This document shows positions 9,854-18,948 of a stretch of DNA of 64,000 nt, one piece after another. The stretch's first letter is position 1. Each line of letters starts with the position of its first letter. Below the pieces are notes generated by a model that ran no database searches, was not told where the DNA came from, and saw only the letters and a program-made list of their open reading frames with translations. The stretch comes from a bacterium SCSIO 12741 (GTDB taxonomy: Bacteria > Bacteroidota > Bacteroidia > Flavobacteriales_G > Salibacteraceae), in the NCBI GenBank assembly GCA_024398055.1, contig CP073749.1, positions 1,364,594 to 1,428,593 on the forward strand, in the 5' to 3' direction. Position numbers and translations under genes: made by a program.

Positions 9854-9903
9854 GGTGTAGCGGAAAGCCGAAAGGCGATTTTTTGAGTTGAGTAGTTGGT
9901 TTT

Positions 9904-9940
9904 ACGGGTTCTGCGCTTCGGCCGGAACCCGTTTTTTTTT
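9904..9940 (+). terminator. Rho-independent terminator after hsp20
   Basis: ACGGGTTC (9904-9911) pairs with GAACCCGT (9925-9932) around a GC-rich loop and is followed by eight T residues. It ends just before the stop of the convergent ligase gene. Confidence 0.85.
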
Positions 9941-9944
9941 CCTA

Positions 9945-11243
9945 TTACGAACGATTATCCAAAAACAATATAGGCTTACGGCTCAACTCTGGAAACTGCA
10001 TTTGCTGCACTTTATCAATCGGCAAAAAAGCAATTTTAGGCGTCACTCGAATCTTGGCCTTAAGCCGCTCCTTGATTTGATGCTCAAAGAAATCAGAATG
10101 CTCCTTACTTCCAATATGAATAAGTAGCTCATCAGTACCAATTTCATTGGTGTAAGCCTCTACCACATAATTGGTGATTCCTTCCATCCGATTCAGGATA
10201 TCGTAAATGGCAGGCGGATAAACACTGGTCCCCTTCAATTTGATCATCTGCTTCTTCCGACCAATCACCGGCCCCAATCGCAGGGTATTTCTCCCACAGC
10301 TACACGGATCGGTGTAATGGCGGCAAATGTCTCCGGTGCGAAAACGCAACAAAGGCATCCCTTCAACTCCTAAGGTAGTTATCACTACTTCGCCAGGCTC
10401 ACCCGGCTGCACCGGATTGCCTTGATCATCTAAAAATTCAGTTACGATTAATTCGGGATGATGATGTCCCCCTTGCCCTGCGCTGCACTCCGTAAATGCC
10501 GTACTCATTTCCGTTGAAGCGTACGTGGAGTATAAATCAATAGGCCATTTCTCATTGATTTTTTGTCCCAAAGTATTGAGTGAAAAGTCCTCATTCCTTA
10601 AGGCTTCACCAATACAAATAGCCCGTTTAATTCCAGATTCCCGATAATCGATTCCCCGGGATTCCGCAAATTCAATCAACTTGAGAATAAAAGATGGCAC
10701 CGCGATTATGGTACTTGGCTTGATTCGATGAATGGTATCCCAATGCAATTCAGGCACTCCAGAACCCACTCTAACGATACCCGCACCCAGCTTTCGTGCA
10801 CCTAAGAAATAGGCCATCCCAGCCATAAAACGTTTATCGATGGTGGTCATCAATTGGATGTCATCTTCGTCATCACAACCAGCCGTGATAAATGACAACG
10901 CCTCGTTGTAGGCCAGCCGCTCCAGATCGCTATCTGTAAGCACAAAAGTGATTGGATCTCCCAGGGTTCCTGAAGAAGTAACGTAATCCACAATCTTTTT
11001 GGGCGGCACACAGACAAAGTCATCGTTGTGCGCGTTCAAATCATCTTTGGTGGTCAATGGAATTTGAGCGAAACCCTCCCACGAATTGATCTGATCTACG
11101 TCAATTTCTTCCTCCGCAAATCGCTTCTGGTAGAAAGGAGAGTTATCGGACAAATAGCGGAGTATCTCTTTCAGCTTCACCCATTGAGCATCGCGAATGA
11201 CCTCCATGGATTGGTATTCTAAAGCTGGCTCCAAAGGGTGCAT
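9945..11243 (-). CDS. Phenylacetate-CoA ligase-like adenylate-forming enzyme
   Basis: PaaK-family AMP-binding enzyme of 432 residues that should activate an aryl or acyl carboxylate as CoA thioester or for ACP loading. Motifs include the P-loop YVTSSGTLGDP, the adenine-binding STYASTEMSTAF, RFRTGDIC, and a Cys pair at DPCSCGRNTLRLGPV. In a flexirubin setting its likely substrate is 4-coumarate from the ammonia-lyase (inference). The ATG at 11243 lies two bases after the upstream stop codon and is preferred over a GTG at 11267 that would overlap that gene. Last gene of a three-gene minus-strand operon. Confidence 0.85.
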   Translation of the reverse strand: MHPLEPALEYQSMEVIRDAQWVKLKEILRYLSDNSPFYQKRFAEEEIDVDQINSWEGFAQIPLTTKDDLNAHNDDFVCVPPKKIVDYVTSSGTLGDPITFVLTDSDLERLAYNEALSFITAGCDDEDDIQLMTTIDKRFMAGMAYFLGARKLGAGIVRVGSGVPELHWDTIHRIKPSTIIAVPSFILKLIEFAESRGIDYRESGIKRAICIGEALRNEDFSLNTLGQKINEKWPIDLYSTYASTEMSTAFTECSAGQGGHHHPELIVTEFLDDQGNPVQPGEPGEVVITTLGVEGMPLLRFRTGDICRHYTDPCSCGRNTLRLGPVIGRKKQMIKLKGTSVYPPAIYDILNRMEGITNYVVEAYTNEIGTDELLIHIGSKEHSDFFEHQIKERLKAKIRVTPKIAFLPIDKVQQMQFPELSRKPILFLDNRS

Positions 11244-11245
11244 GG

Positions 11246-12922
11246 CTATTTTATTTTCTTCTTGCACTTCTTAATTCGTTCTTCCAGGTTTTCCCGATCA
11301 TACTCCGTAGTAAGCTCCCGCAGCATGGCCTGCTCGTAAAAATCCTTGGCCCTTTCGTAGTTGCCGGTTTCTTCAAAGTATTTTCCAACCTTGTAATAAC
11401 CCAACCAAAAATCAGGATTGGACTCCACCATTTCGTGCAACTTTTTTTCTGGGATCACCCCTTTAGGGTCTTCCAACCAAAGGTCCAGTTCTTTTTCAAT
11501 TCGGCGGAAAGTTAGGTAATTCTTGTAGTCATCGGTTTGAAGGAAATCGGACTCTGGCACGGTCAAACCTTGTTCGTGAATAGGTTCTTCGGATCGAAAC
11601 CCAGGAGCCAATTCAAATACACGATTTAGGTCATAGCAAACAAAAGCTCCCAATTGATAAGGATTTGCCGAAACCCAAACACGGAGTTTTCCAGGTTGAA
11701 AAATAATTCCGTGATGAGCCATTAACTGATTGATCGCTTTCTCATTTCCGTAACCAATCTTTTTACCTGCAAGGCCATCTGTTTCTCGTAGAATTTCAGC
11801 TACATCCGTATAGTTTAGCTTGTCCTCAGCCGCCAACAACTGATTCATTCGATCCATTCGGTATTGGCTATGCCATTTTTCAATATGCTCTAGGTTCTTT
11901 TTGTCTTTGGAAAAAGCCTCGCTTTGGAAATGATTGGAGCACACCAACTGTGGCTCTTCTACCACATATACACCCTGGTTTTTAGGGCTTTTTTCGATGA
12001 TCACGGCCTTCCCATCTTTCTGAGATCCCACCAAAATAGATTCTGAAACAAATACCTGCCGAGATTCAGCAATCTCAATAGCCTCTTCAATGGTGGAAGC
12101 ATATTGTAAAATTTCACGGGTAAGAATAGAAATGGGCGTTCCTGGCTTGGTCGGAATTCCAGACTTCCCTGCATTAATGGTAACGGTTAATCCCTGGGTA
12201 TTCATTCCGGAAACCACTCCCAGGAAACCGGGCCAGGAAATCATCATAAACGGAATCCCCTGATCGGGCTTCATAAAGACGACCATCTTCTCTTCCGAGA
12301 AACCTTCCCCTGCATAAAAATCAAAATTCCGGCCTAATAGAAGCCCTCCGTCTTCGGTATTGGGTCCCCAGGCGGCAAACGAGGTACACCCGACCAGCAT
12401 CAAATCCTGCAAGGCATGGCCAATATCGTGAGCTCCATGAAGGTTGAGCGCCCGAAAATACTTGGGTCCTACCCAGTCGAACCGGTCAGAAATGAAATAA
12501 GAAGTACCCAATAGCTCCTGCTGGTACTCCGGAATAAAGTAGTAGGGTAAATTCCGATTAAAAACAGCCACAAACTTTCTCAATCGATTGAGTTTTGCTG
12601 AGTCGGGAACAATAGTTTTGATCTGGTTAAAAAAGACCTTTTCCTGATTGGCCATCAAGTCATTGGACAAGATACCGTATTGCACACCTCGATCAAAAGG
12701 CTTGCCTTCCAGGTACATTTCCCAAAGACCGTAGGAGTTTTTGCGCAACCAGTTGGAATCGGAGTAATAATGATTCACTCCAAACTCATGGCGGGTAGAA
12801 TCCACCCAGGCAAGATTTCCTTCAGGCTCGGGTTTCTTTCTTTTCTCGTAGAAATTGTCGCAGCTCGACAGGCTAATCAACGTCCCGATTAACAGGACAA
12901 ACAGAAGAGGATTAAACCTCAT
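11246..12922 (-). CDS. C45-family Ntn-hydrolase/acyltransferase lipoprotein with C-terminal TPR
   Basis: Predicted lipoprotein (lipobox SLSSC, Cys21) of 558 residues. The core resembles acyl-CoA:6-aminopenicillanate acyltransferase, a self-cleaving N-terminal nucleophile family: the block VGCTSFAAWGPNTEDGG places the nucleophile at Cys179, followed by LLLGRNFDF. A tail of about 60 residues looks TPR-like (NYERAKDFYEQAM). Such enzymes hydrolyse or form amide and ester bonds, so in this locus it may act on the pigment ester outside the inner membrane. It overlaps the FAD enzyme gene by 11 bases and precedes the ligase gene by 2. Confidence 0.82.
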   Translation of the reverse strand: MRFNPLLFVLLIGTLISLSSCDNFYEKRKKPEPEGNLAWVDSTRHEFGVNHYYSDSNWLRKNSYGLWEMYLEGKPFDRGVQYGILSNDLMANQEKVFFNQIKTIVPDSAKLNRLRKFVAVFNRNLPYYFIPEYQQELLGTSYFISDRFDWVGPKYFRALNLHGAHDIGHALQDLMLVGCTSFAAWGPNTEDGGLLLGRNFDFYAGEGFSEEKMVVFMKPDQGIPFMMISWPGFLGVVSGMNTQGLTVTINAGKSGIPTKPGTPISILTREILQYASTIEEAIEIAESRQVFVSESILVGSQKDGKAVIIEKSPKNQGVYVVEEPQLVCSNHFQSEAFSKDKKNLEHIEKWHSQYRMDRMNQLLAAEDKLNYTDVAEILRETDGLAGKKIGYGNEKAINQLMAHHGIIFQPGKLRVWVSANPYQLGAFVCYDLNRVFELAPGFRSEEPIHEQGLTVPESDFLQTDDYKNYLTFRRIEKELDLWLEDPKGVIPEKKLHEMVESNPDFWLGYYKVGKYFEETGNYERAKDFYEQAMLRELTTEYDRENLEERIKKCKKKIK

Positions 12923-14153
12923 TCAACGAAGGATCGGTTTGACGGATGAATTTGGCCAGTGAGGTAACAGCTCGCTTATGGTTTCTAACAAATTGGTTAT
13001 TTCTATCCCAAACGTAACCAGCCAACACCGAGCAGATTTGCTTCTTAATGTCTTTGTTTTCGTTTTGGGTAAAGAAAATGTCTTGTAGATCTCCGGTATA
13101 CCAAGTCTTCACATAGGTCTTAAACGTTTCCACGCCTTGCATGATGTAGTCCGTGTATTCGGTTTGCCAATCTACCTCCTCGCCTTTTACCTCACGGGCA
13201 GCCAATTTAGCCGCCTGAATACCACTCTCGGTAGCAAAGGTTACTCCGGAAGAGAATACAGGGTCGAGGAATTCAGTACTATTTCCGGTAAGCGCATAAC
13301 CGTCACCAAAAAGCTGTTTTACACCGCAAGAATACCCCACAATCTTTCTGGGATTGAATTCCATGGGCGCATCCTTGAATCGGTCGCGATAGTACTCTGT
13401 ATTCTCAAGCAATTCGCGGAAAGATTCTTCAGTCATTTCTTCTGAAAAGTACTCCGGTGGAGCCACAAATCCGATGGAGGTAATTCCATTGGAAAAAGGA
13501 ATACACCAAAACCAAACATGCTTTTCCAATATATCGAAGGTAATCATCCAACCCTCGCGTCCTTCAGGGCGATTAACGTCTTTGACATGAACAAAACAAG
13601 AAGCCTTCATGTCCAGATCTGTTGGCTTTTCCAAATCCAAAAGTCGAGGTAGTACACGGCCGTATCCACTTGAATCAATCAAAAACTTAGCTTCGATTTC
13701 TTTCTTTTCTCCGTCCTTATCTTCTACGGTGGTAAAGGAGTCACGTCCTTCAAAGCGTACATCTACAACGCCCGTCTCAAAATCGATTGGCACTCCCATT
13801 TTCTGCACTTCTTCTGCCAATATATTATCCATATCAGCACGAGGCAGTTGGTAGGTCCAGGACCAGCCTTGGGTATATTGCTTGGAGAAATCAAAATTAC
13901 AGACCTTGTCCCCCCTCATAAAACGGGCTCCGAATTTTTTCTGGTAACCTTGTTTTTCCAATGCTGGTAGAAGTCCGGCTTCTTCGAAATGTTCCATACA
14001 CCGGGGTATAAGGCTTTCGCCAATGACAAAACGTGGAAATTTTTGCTTCTCCACGATCTTAACATTTAAACCTTGCTTACTCAGGTAAGCCGCTGCTACC
14101 GAACCGGATGGCCCGGCACCTATCACCAGTATATCTACCTTTTCTTTTCTCAT
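12912..14153 (-). CDS. FAD-dependent monooxygenase (tryptophan-halogenase/geranylgeranyl-reductase-like)
   Basis: Flavoprotein of 413 residues with an N-terminal Rossmann dinucleotide motif (VIGAGPSGSVAAAYL), the FPRFVIGESLIP segment shared with halogenase-like flavoenzymes, and a second FAD motif near GDGYALTGNSTEFLDPVFSSG. The halogenase WxWxIP signature is not obvious, so aromatic hydroxylation is more likely than halogenation. In flexirubin loci such enzymes are thought to decorate the aryl head group. The ATG at 14153 is chosen over an upstream TTG at 14177. First gene of the minus-strand operon, divergent from the ammonia-lyase. Confidence 0.85.
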   Translation of the reverse strand: MRKEKVDILVIGAGPSGSVAAAYLSKQGLNVKIVEKQKFPRFVIGESLIPRCMEHFEEAGLLPALEKQGYQKKFGARFMRGDKVCNFDFSKQYTQGWSWTYQLPRADMDNILAEEVQKMGVPIDFETGVVDVRFEGRDSFTTVEDKDGEKKEIEAKFLIDSSGYGRVLPRLLDLEKPTDLDMKASCFVHVKDVNRPEGREGWMITFDILEKHVWFWCIPFSNGITSIGFVAPPEYFSEEMTEESFRELLENTEYYRDRFKDAPMEFNPRKIVGYSCGVKQLFGDGYALTGNSTEFLDPVFSSGVTFATESGIQAAKLAAREVKGEEVDWQTEYTDYIMQGVETFKTYVKTWYTGDLQDIFFTQNENKDIKKQICSVLAGYVWDRNNQFVRNHKRAVTSLAKFIRQTDPSLNEV

Positions 14154-14201
14154 AGAATCCACCGTTTCTTCATTCAACTATGAAAGTCTATTTTTGTCCT
14201 G

Positions 14202-14209
14202 CAAATTTA
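14202..14209 (-). promoter_or_regulatory. Putative Bacteroidota -7 box for the minus-strand pigment operon
   Basis: On the minus strand the sequence reads TAAATTTG, matching TAnnTTTG, about 48 bases before the FAD enzyme ATG. No clear -33 TTG element is seen at the right distance, so this is a motif-level call only. Confidence 0.35.
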
Positions 14210-14286
14210 CGCAAATAGCTAGAATCATCTGTATTGGATATTTTAGCTTTTTCTATGATTCTAATCAACTTATTTGGCACGAGCAT

Positions 14287-15816
14287 ATGATTGAAATTGG
14301 AGGAAGACCACTAACCATGCATGACTTTAATCGCATTCTTTTTCACGATGAGAAAGTGGGCATCTCAGAAGAAGGACGTTTGAAAGTTCAAAAGAGTTTT
14401 GACTTTCTGGATTCTTTTTCGGACGATAAGGTGATCTATGGTATAAATACTGGCTTTGGGCCCATGGCTCAATATCGAATCAATGACGAAGATCGAATCA
14501 CCCTTCAATACAACCTTATCCGAAGTCACGCTTCAGGAGTAGGACAACCTTTAAAGCCCTCTTACGCCAAGGCAACGATGGTGGCTCGACTGAATACTCT
14601 GGCTCAGGGATATTCAGGCGTACACGTTTCTGCCCTGGAAGTCTTGTGCGAACTGATCAATCGGGATGTTATTCCATTGATTTTTGAACATGGGGGAGTT
14701 GGCGCTTCAGGTGATTTGGTTCAATTGGCCCACCTGGCATTGGTCATGATCGGAGAAGGTGAAGTATTCTACGAAGGCAAGCGTCGTCCGACTGCGGAGG
14801 TGTTTGAAGAATTGAATATCGCTCCACTTAAGGTTCGAAGAAGAGAAGGGCTGGCCATTATGAACGGAACTTCTTGCATGACCGGAATCGGAATCATCAA
14901 TGTACTGATGGCTCGAAAAATTCTTCGCTTAGGTGTTGAAGCTTCCTGCCTGATCAATGAATTGGTAGGAACTTATGATGATCACTATTCCAAAGAATTG
15001 AACCGAGCCAAGCACCACAAAGGTCAGCGACGGGTAGCCGACTTGATGAGCAATTACCTCGCCGATAGTCAAATGGTGAAAAGCCGCAAGGAGCACTTAT
15101 ACTCTGGCGATCATGAGGAAGAGGTGTTTGAAGAAAAAGTTCAGGAATACTACTCCCTACGCTGTGTCCCTCAAATTTTAGGCCCCGTGTTGGATACCAT
15201 CTCCTTCAGCAAAAAAGTACTGATCGAAGAAGTAAACTCCGGCAACGACAACCCAATCATTGATGTAGAAAAACAGAATGTATTTCACGGTGGAAATTTC
15301 CACGGTGACTATGTTTCTCTGGAAATGGATAAATTAAAGATTGCCGTAACCAAGCTAACCATGCTTGCTGAGCGACAATTGAACTTTATTTTGAACGCTC
15401 GACTGAACGATATCCTACCCCCGTTTGTTAACTTGGGTAAATTGGGATTCAACTTCGGAATGCAAGGCGTTCAATTCACAGCCGTATCAACTACCGCCGA
15501 GAGCCAAATGCTCTCTAACCCTATGTATGTGCATAGCATATCCAATAATAATGACAACCAGGATATCGTAAGTATGGGCACCAACGCTGCTTTGATAACG
15601 AGCAAGGTGATCGAAAATGCCTTTGAGGTGATGTCGATTCACTTTATGTCGTTGCTACAGGCCGTTGAAATACTGGATTGCAAAACCCGTCTTTCCAGTA
15701 CCTCACAAAATGTGTACGAAGAAATTCGAGCCCTATTCCCTAATTTTTCGGACGATCATCCCAAATACGATCAGGTAAGAGCAGTGAAAGAATACCTGAT
15801 GCAAAAAGAAATATGA
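14287..15816 (+). CDS. Aromatic amino acid ammonia-lyase (tyrosine/histidine ammonia-lyase, FjTAL-like)
   Basis: Removes ammonia from an aromatic amino acid using the self-formed MIO cofactor; in flexirubin loci it converts tyrosine to 4-coumarate, the polyene starter. The 509-residue protein carries the MIO tripeptide Ala140-Ser141-Gly142 (GGVGASGDLVQLAHL), the catalytic Tyr51 (YGINTGFGPMAQY) and Ser80-His81 in the substrate-selectivity position. As I recall it, Flavobacterium johnsoniae TAL has the same SH pair and closely similar flanks, so this pair does not exclude tyrosine as substrate. The ATG at 14287 fits the family N-terminus better than upstream start codons. Four-base overlap with fabG begins arm A. 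Confidence 0.92.
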   Translation: MIEIGGRPLTMHDFNRILFHDEKVGISEEGRLKVQKSFDFLDSFSDDKVIYGINTGFGPMAQYRINDEDRITLQYNLIRSHASGVGQPLKPSYAKATMVARLNTLAQGYSGVHVSALEVLCELINRDVIPLIFEHGGVGASGDLVQLAHLALVMIGEGEVFYEGKRRPTAEVFEELNIAPLKVRRREGLAIMNGTSCMTGIGIINVLMARKILRLGVEASCLINELVGTYDDHYSKELNRAKHHKGQRRVADLMSNYLADSQMVKSRKEHLYSGDHEEEVFEEKVQEYYSLRCVPQILGPVLDTISFSKKVLIEEVNSGNDNPIIDVEKQNVFHGGNFHGDYVSLEMDKLKIAVTKLTMLAERQLNFILNARLNDILPPFVNLGKLGFNFGMQGVQFTAVSTTAESQMLSNPMYVHSISNNNDNQDIVSMGTNAALITSKVIENAFEVMSIHFMSLLQAVEILDCKTRLSSTSQNVYEEIRALFPNFSDDHPKYDQVRAVKEYLMQKEI

Positions 15817-16544
15817 AAAAATACGCTTTAGTTACAGGAGGCTCCCGAGGAATTGGGCGTGCTGTATGCCTTAAGTTGGCATCCATGGGTTATTCCATTT
15901 TGGTGAATTACAACTCCAACTCTGCTGCCGCCGATGAAACCATTCGTTTGGTTAGTGAAGCAGGCACCGATGGTGAGGCTCTGCAGTTTGACGTTTCCAA
16001 TAAAGAACAAGTAGAAAGCACCCTCAACACCTGGCTCGAAAACAACCCGGATGCGGTGATAGAAGTCCTCGTGAACAATGCGGGCATCACGAAAGACGTG
16101 CTCATGGTATGGATGAGCGACGAAGAATGGAATGATGTGCTTGACATCAGCCTTCACGGTTTCTACAACGTAACCCGAACCCTTTTGGAGCGGTTTTTGA
16201 GAAATAAATACGGTAGAATAATTAACCTGGTATCTCTGTCTGGATTGAAAGGTACACCCGGACAGGTCAATTACTCTTCAGCTAAAGGCGCCGTTATTGG
16301 CGCTACCAAAGCTTTGGCACAGGAAGTAGCCAAGCGTAAAATCACGGTAAATGCTGTTGCCCCAGGTTTTATCAAAACCGACATGACCGGTGACTTAAAC
16401 GAAAAAGAATTGAAAGGACTAATTCCTGCTAACCGTTTCGGAACGTCCGAAGAGGTGGCAGAAGTAGTTGGATTTCTGGCCTCTCCAGGTGCATCCTACA
16501 TCACAGGAGAAGTCATCAATGTTAATGGTGGAATGTATTCGTAA
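15813..16544 (+). CDS. 3-oxoacyl-ACP reductase (FabG-like SDR)
   Basis: NADPH-dependent ketoreductase of 243 residues that reduces the beta-keto group after each polyene extension. It shows the cofactor motif TGGSRGIGRAV, NNAG, and the Ser-Tyr-Lys catalytic set (NLVSLSG, then NYSSAKGAV), ending in the standard GEVINVNGGMYS. Its ATG overlaps the lyase stop codon (ATGA) and its own stop overlaps the ketosynthase ATG, so the genes are translationally coupled. A dedicated aryl polyene reductase is inferred from the operon; a housekeeping role is not excluded. Confidence 0.94.
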   Translation: MKKYALVTGGSRGIGRAVCLKLASMGYSILVNYNSNSAAADETIRLVSEAGTDGEALQFDVSNKEQVESTLNTWLENNPDAVIEVLVNNAGITKDVLMVWMSDEEWNDVLDISLHGFYNVTRTLLERFLRNKYGRIINLVSLSGLKGTPGQVNYSSAKGAVIGATKALAQEVAKRKITVNAVAPGFIKTDMTGDLNEKELKGLIPANRFGTSEEVAEVVGFLASPGASYITGEVINVNGGMYS

Positions 16545-17770
16545 TGGAAAAACGAGTTGTCATAACCGGAATGGGCGCCTATTCTTGCCTCGGAACCACC
16601 CTCGAGGAGGTTACCGAATCGCTCAGAACCGGTCGTTCGGGCATCCAGTTTGACCCGCAAAGAAAGGAAATGGGCTTTCGCTCGGCTTTAACGGGCATGG
16701 TTCCTACTCCTAACCTCAAAGGCATGCTTAAACGTCGTCAACGCGTAGGCATGGCAGAAGAGGTAGAATACGCCTACATGTCTACAATAGCTGCTTTGAA
16801 TCAAGCGGGTGTGGATCAGGATTACCTGGACAACAACATTGTAGGAATCCTTTTCGGCAATGACAGTTCTGCCCGAGCGGTGGTAGAGTCTACCGACATT
16901 GTAAGGGCTAAAAAAGACACTACTTTGGTTGGATCGGGCATGATATTTCAATCCATGAATTCAACCGTTACAATGAACCTGGCAACCATTTTCCGGTTAA
17001 AGGGAATCAATTTTACCATTAGTGCTGCTTGTGCCAGTGGCTCCCATTCTATTGGGCTGGGCTACATGATGATTAAGCAAGGCTTTGAGAAGATGGTTAT
17101 TTGCGGCGGCGCACAGGAAATCAACGCCTACGCCATGGCCAGTTTCGATGGACTTGGAACTTTCTCCACCAAAGAAGAGGAACCTTCAGCAGCCTCTCGC
17201 CCTTTCGACAAAAATCGCGATGGATTAGTTCCAAGCGGTGGTGCGGCAACCGTCATTTTAGAAGACTTGGAAAGCGCTTTAGCCCGGGGAGCGAATATTC
17301 TGGGCGAAGTGATGGGTTACGGATTTTCATCCAACGGAGATCATATCTCCAATCCCAATGTTGATGGTCCGGTAAGGTCTTTGAACATGGCTCTTGATCA
17401 GGCCAAAATGAGCGAACACGACATCGATTACATCAATGCCCACGCTACTTCTACTCCGGTAGGAGATGCTAACGAAGCCCGGGCCATTCACCAGGTATTT
17501 GGAAGGTCCAAACCACCTGTAAGCTCCACAAAATCCATGACCGGACATGAGTGTTGGATGGCCGGTGCCAGTGAAGTTGTCTACAGCATGTTGATGATGC
17601 AAAATGGGTTTGTGGCACCGAATATCAATTTAGAAGAACCGGATGAGCATTCCGCCGACCTGAATATTGCTCGGGATACTCAGAAACATAATATTGACGT
17701 ATTTTTGTCAAATTCTTTTGGATTCGGGGGAACCAATTCTTCCCTGGTCATCAGGAAATTTGAAAAATAA
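16544..17770 (+). CDS. Beta-ketoacyl-ACP synthase (FabF-like)
   Basis: Condensing enzyme of 408 residues that adds two-carbon units from malonyl-ACP to the growing chain. The catalytic triad is complete: Cys163 (SAACASGSHSIG), His300 (NAHATSTPVGD) and His335 (MTGHECWMAG), with the glycine-rich end SNSFGFGGTNSSLV. It is immediately followed by an ACP gene. It is one of three intact-triad ketosynthases in the locus. Confidence 0.94.
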   Translation: MEKRVVITGMGAYSCLGTTLEEVTESLRTGRSGIQFDPQRKEMGFRSALTGMVPTPNLKGMLKRRQRVGMAEEVEYAYMSTIAALNQAGVDQDYLDNNIVGILFGNDSSARAVVESTDIVRAKKDTTLVGSGMIFQSMNSTVTMNLATIFRLKGINFTISAACASGSHSIGLGYMMIKQGFEKMVICGGAQEINAYAMASFDGLGTFSTKEEEPSAASRPFDKNRDGLVPSGGAATVILEDLESALARGANILGEVMGYGFSSNGDHISNPNVDGPVRSLNMALDQAKMSEHDIDYINAHATSTPVGDANEARAIHQVFGRSKPPVSSTKSMTGHECWMAGASEVVYSMLMMQNGFVAPNINLEEPDEHSADLNIARDTQKHNIDVFLSNSFGFGGTNSSLVIRKFEK

Positions 17771-17782
17771 CAGGATCAAATC

Positions 17783-18037
17783 ATGGATCGAGAAGAGATT
17801 ATTGAAAAAGTGAATGAGTTCATGGTCGAGGAGTTCGAGGTGGAAGAAGATGATATTGCTCCAGACGCCAACCTGAAAGAAACATTAGACCTGGATAGCC
17901 TGGATTACGTTGACCTCGTAGTGGTAATCGAGCAGTACTTTGGATTCAAGGTAAAAGGCGAGGATTTTGTTCACATTAAGACTTTAGAAGACTTCTACAA
18001 CTACATCGAAAAGAAAGTAGAAGAGGCTGCTGTATAA
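17783..18037 (+). CDS. Acyl carrier protein (arm A)
   Basis: An 84-residue acidic carrier protein. Ser39 in DLDSLDYVDLV is the phosphopantetheine attachment site that tethers the growing acyl chain. It follows the ketosynthase gene by 12 bases and precedes the acyltransferase gene by 9. No phosphopantetheinyl transferase gene is visible in the window, so activation must come from elsewhere. Confidence 0.94.
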   Translation: MDREEIIEKVNEFMVEEFEVEEDDIAPDANLKETLDLDSLDYVDLVVVIEQYFGFKVKGEDFVHIKTLEDFYNYIEKKVEEAAV

Positions 18038-18046
18038 AATCGCTAC

Positions 18047-18913
18047 ATGGCTGAATGGACGGGACAATCCCGAGGGAATCTCTTAGGCTATAAAATATTT
18101 GCCTTCGTCCTCAGAAACTGGGGCGTTCAATCTGCCTATTTTGTACTCTACTTTGTTGCGGCCTATTATTTCCTGTTTTCTCCCGAAGCATTTTCCGCAC
18201 AGTATTATTATTTCCACAACCGCTTAGGCTTTGGTAAGCTTAAGAGCTGGATTTCTATATACCGCAATTACTACGTTTTTGGGCAAACCATTTTGGATAA
18301 AGTTGCTGTTTTAGGTGGATTTGAAAAAGGCTTGACCTACGACTTTGACGGGGAAGATTTGCTGGAAAAAACCCTTAAGGAAGAAAAGGGCGGAATCCTA
18401 ATTAGTGCTCACATCGGCAACTTTGAGATTGCCGGTCATTTTATGAGCCGCCTGGATTGCAAACTCAACCTGGTTACCACCAACATGGAAAAAAGTCAGA
18501 CCCAGGAATACATGGAGTCTGTGATGTCCGATCAAAAAATTAATCCCATCTACATTGTTCCCGGGAGCCTCAGTCATATGATTGAGATCAGCAAAGCGGT
18601 TAGAAACAATGAACTCGTTTGTTTTACCGGCGATCGATTTATGGGAGGCAAAACCTACACGGGAACGATTTTAGGTGAATCCGCTCGTTTTCCGGCAGGA
18701 GTATTCGACCTGGCAAGTAAACTGAAGGTTCCGGTAATCTTCGTTTATGCCATGAAGGATTCTTCTTCACACTACTACTTTTCAGCCCGATTGGCATCTG
18801 GAATCGGATTAAAACCCGAGGAAATTGTGGCTGAATTTTGCAAATCCATTGAAGAGAAATTGAACAAATACCCGCTTCAATGGTTCAACTATTACAAATT
18901 TTGGGAGGCCTAA
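18047..18913 (+). CDS. LpxL/HtrB-like lysophospholipid or lipid acyltransferase
   Basis: Membrane-bound acyltransferase of 288 residues, related to the late acyltransferases of lipid A synthesis. One N-terminal membrane segment (about 25-45) precedes the catalytic HX4E motif (His122-Ile-Gly-Asn-Phe-Glu127 in ISAHIGNFEIAG), and a later GDRFMGGKTY block fits the acceptor site. Acyl-ACP is the usual donor of this family, so the enzyme could join the polyene acyl chain to the dialkylresorcinol, as suggested for equivalent genes in aryl polyene loci. Activity on pigment is inferred. Confidence 0.86.
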   Translation: MAEWTGQSRGNLLGYKIFAFVLRNWGVQSAYFVLYFVAAYYFLFSPEAFSAQYYYFHNRLGFGKLKSWISIYRNYYVFGQTILDKVAVLGGFEKGLTYDFDGEDLLEKTLKEEKGGILISAHIGNFEIAGHFMSRLDCKLNLVTTNMEKSQTQEYMESVMSDQKINPIYIVPGSLSHMIEISKAVRNNELVCFTGDRFMGGKTYTGTILGESARFPAGVFDLASKLKVPVIFVYAMKDSSSHYYFSARLASGIGLKPEEIVAEFCKSIEEKLNKYPLQWFNYYKFWEA

Positions 18914-18948
18914 AAAATAGATTTACCCAAAACCGGCTTGCTACGATC

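Noticed and set aside
9867-9886. Short GCC-GAAA-GGC hairpin with T run just after hsp20
   Set aside because: The stem is only three or four base pairs; the strong hairpin at 9904-9940 is the better terminator.
12912-14153. Tryptophan halogenase
   Set aside because: The FPRFVIGES segment is shared, but I do not see the WxWxIP motif; a monooxygenase call is safer.
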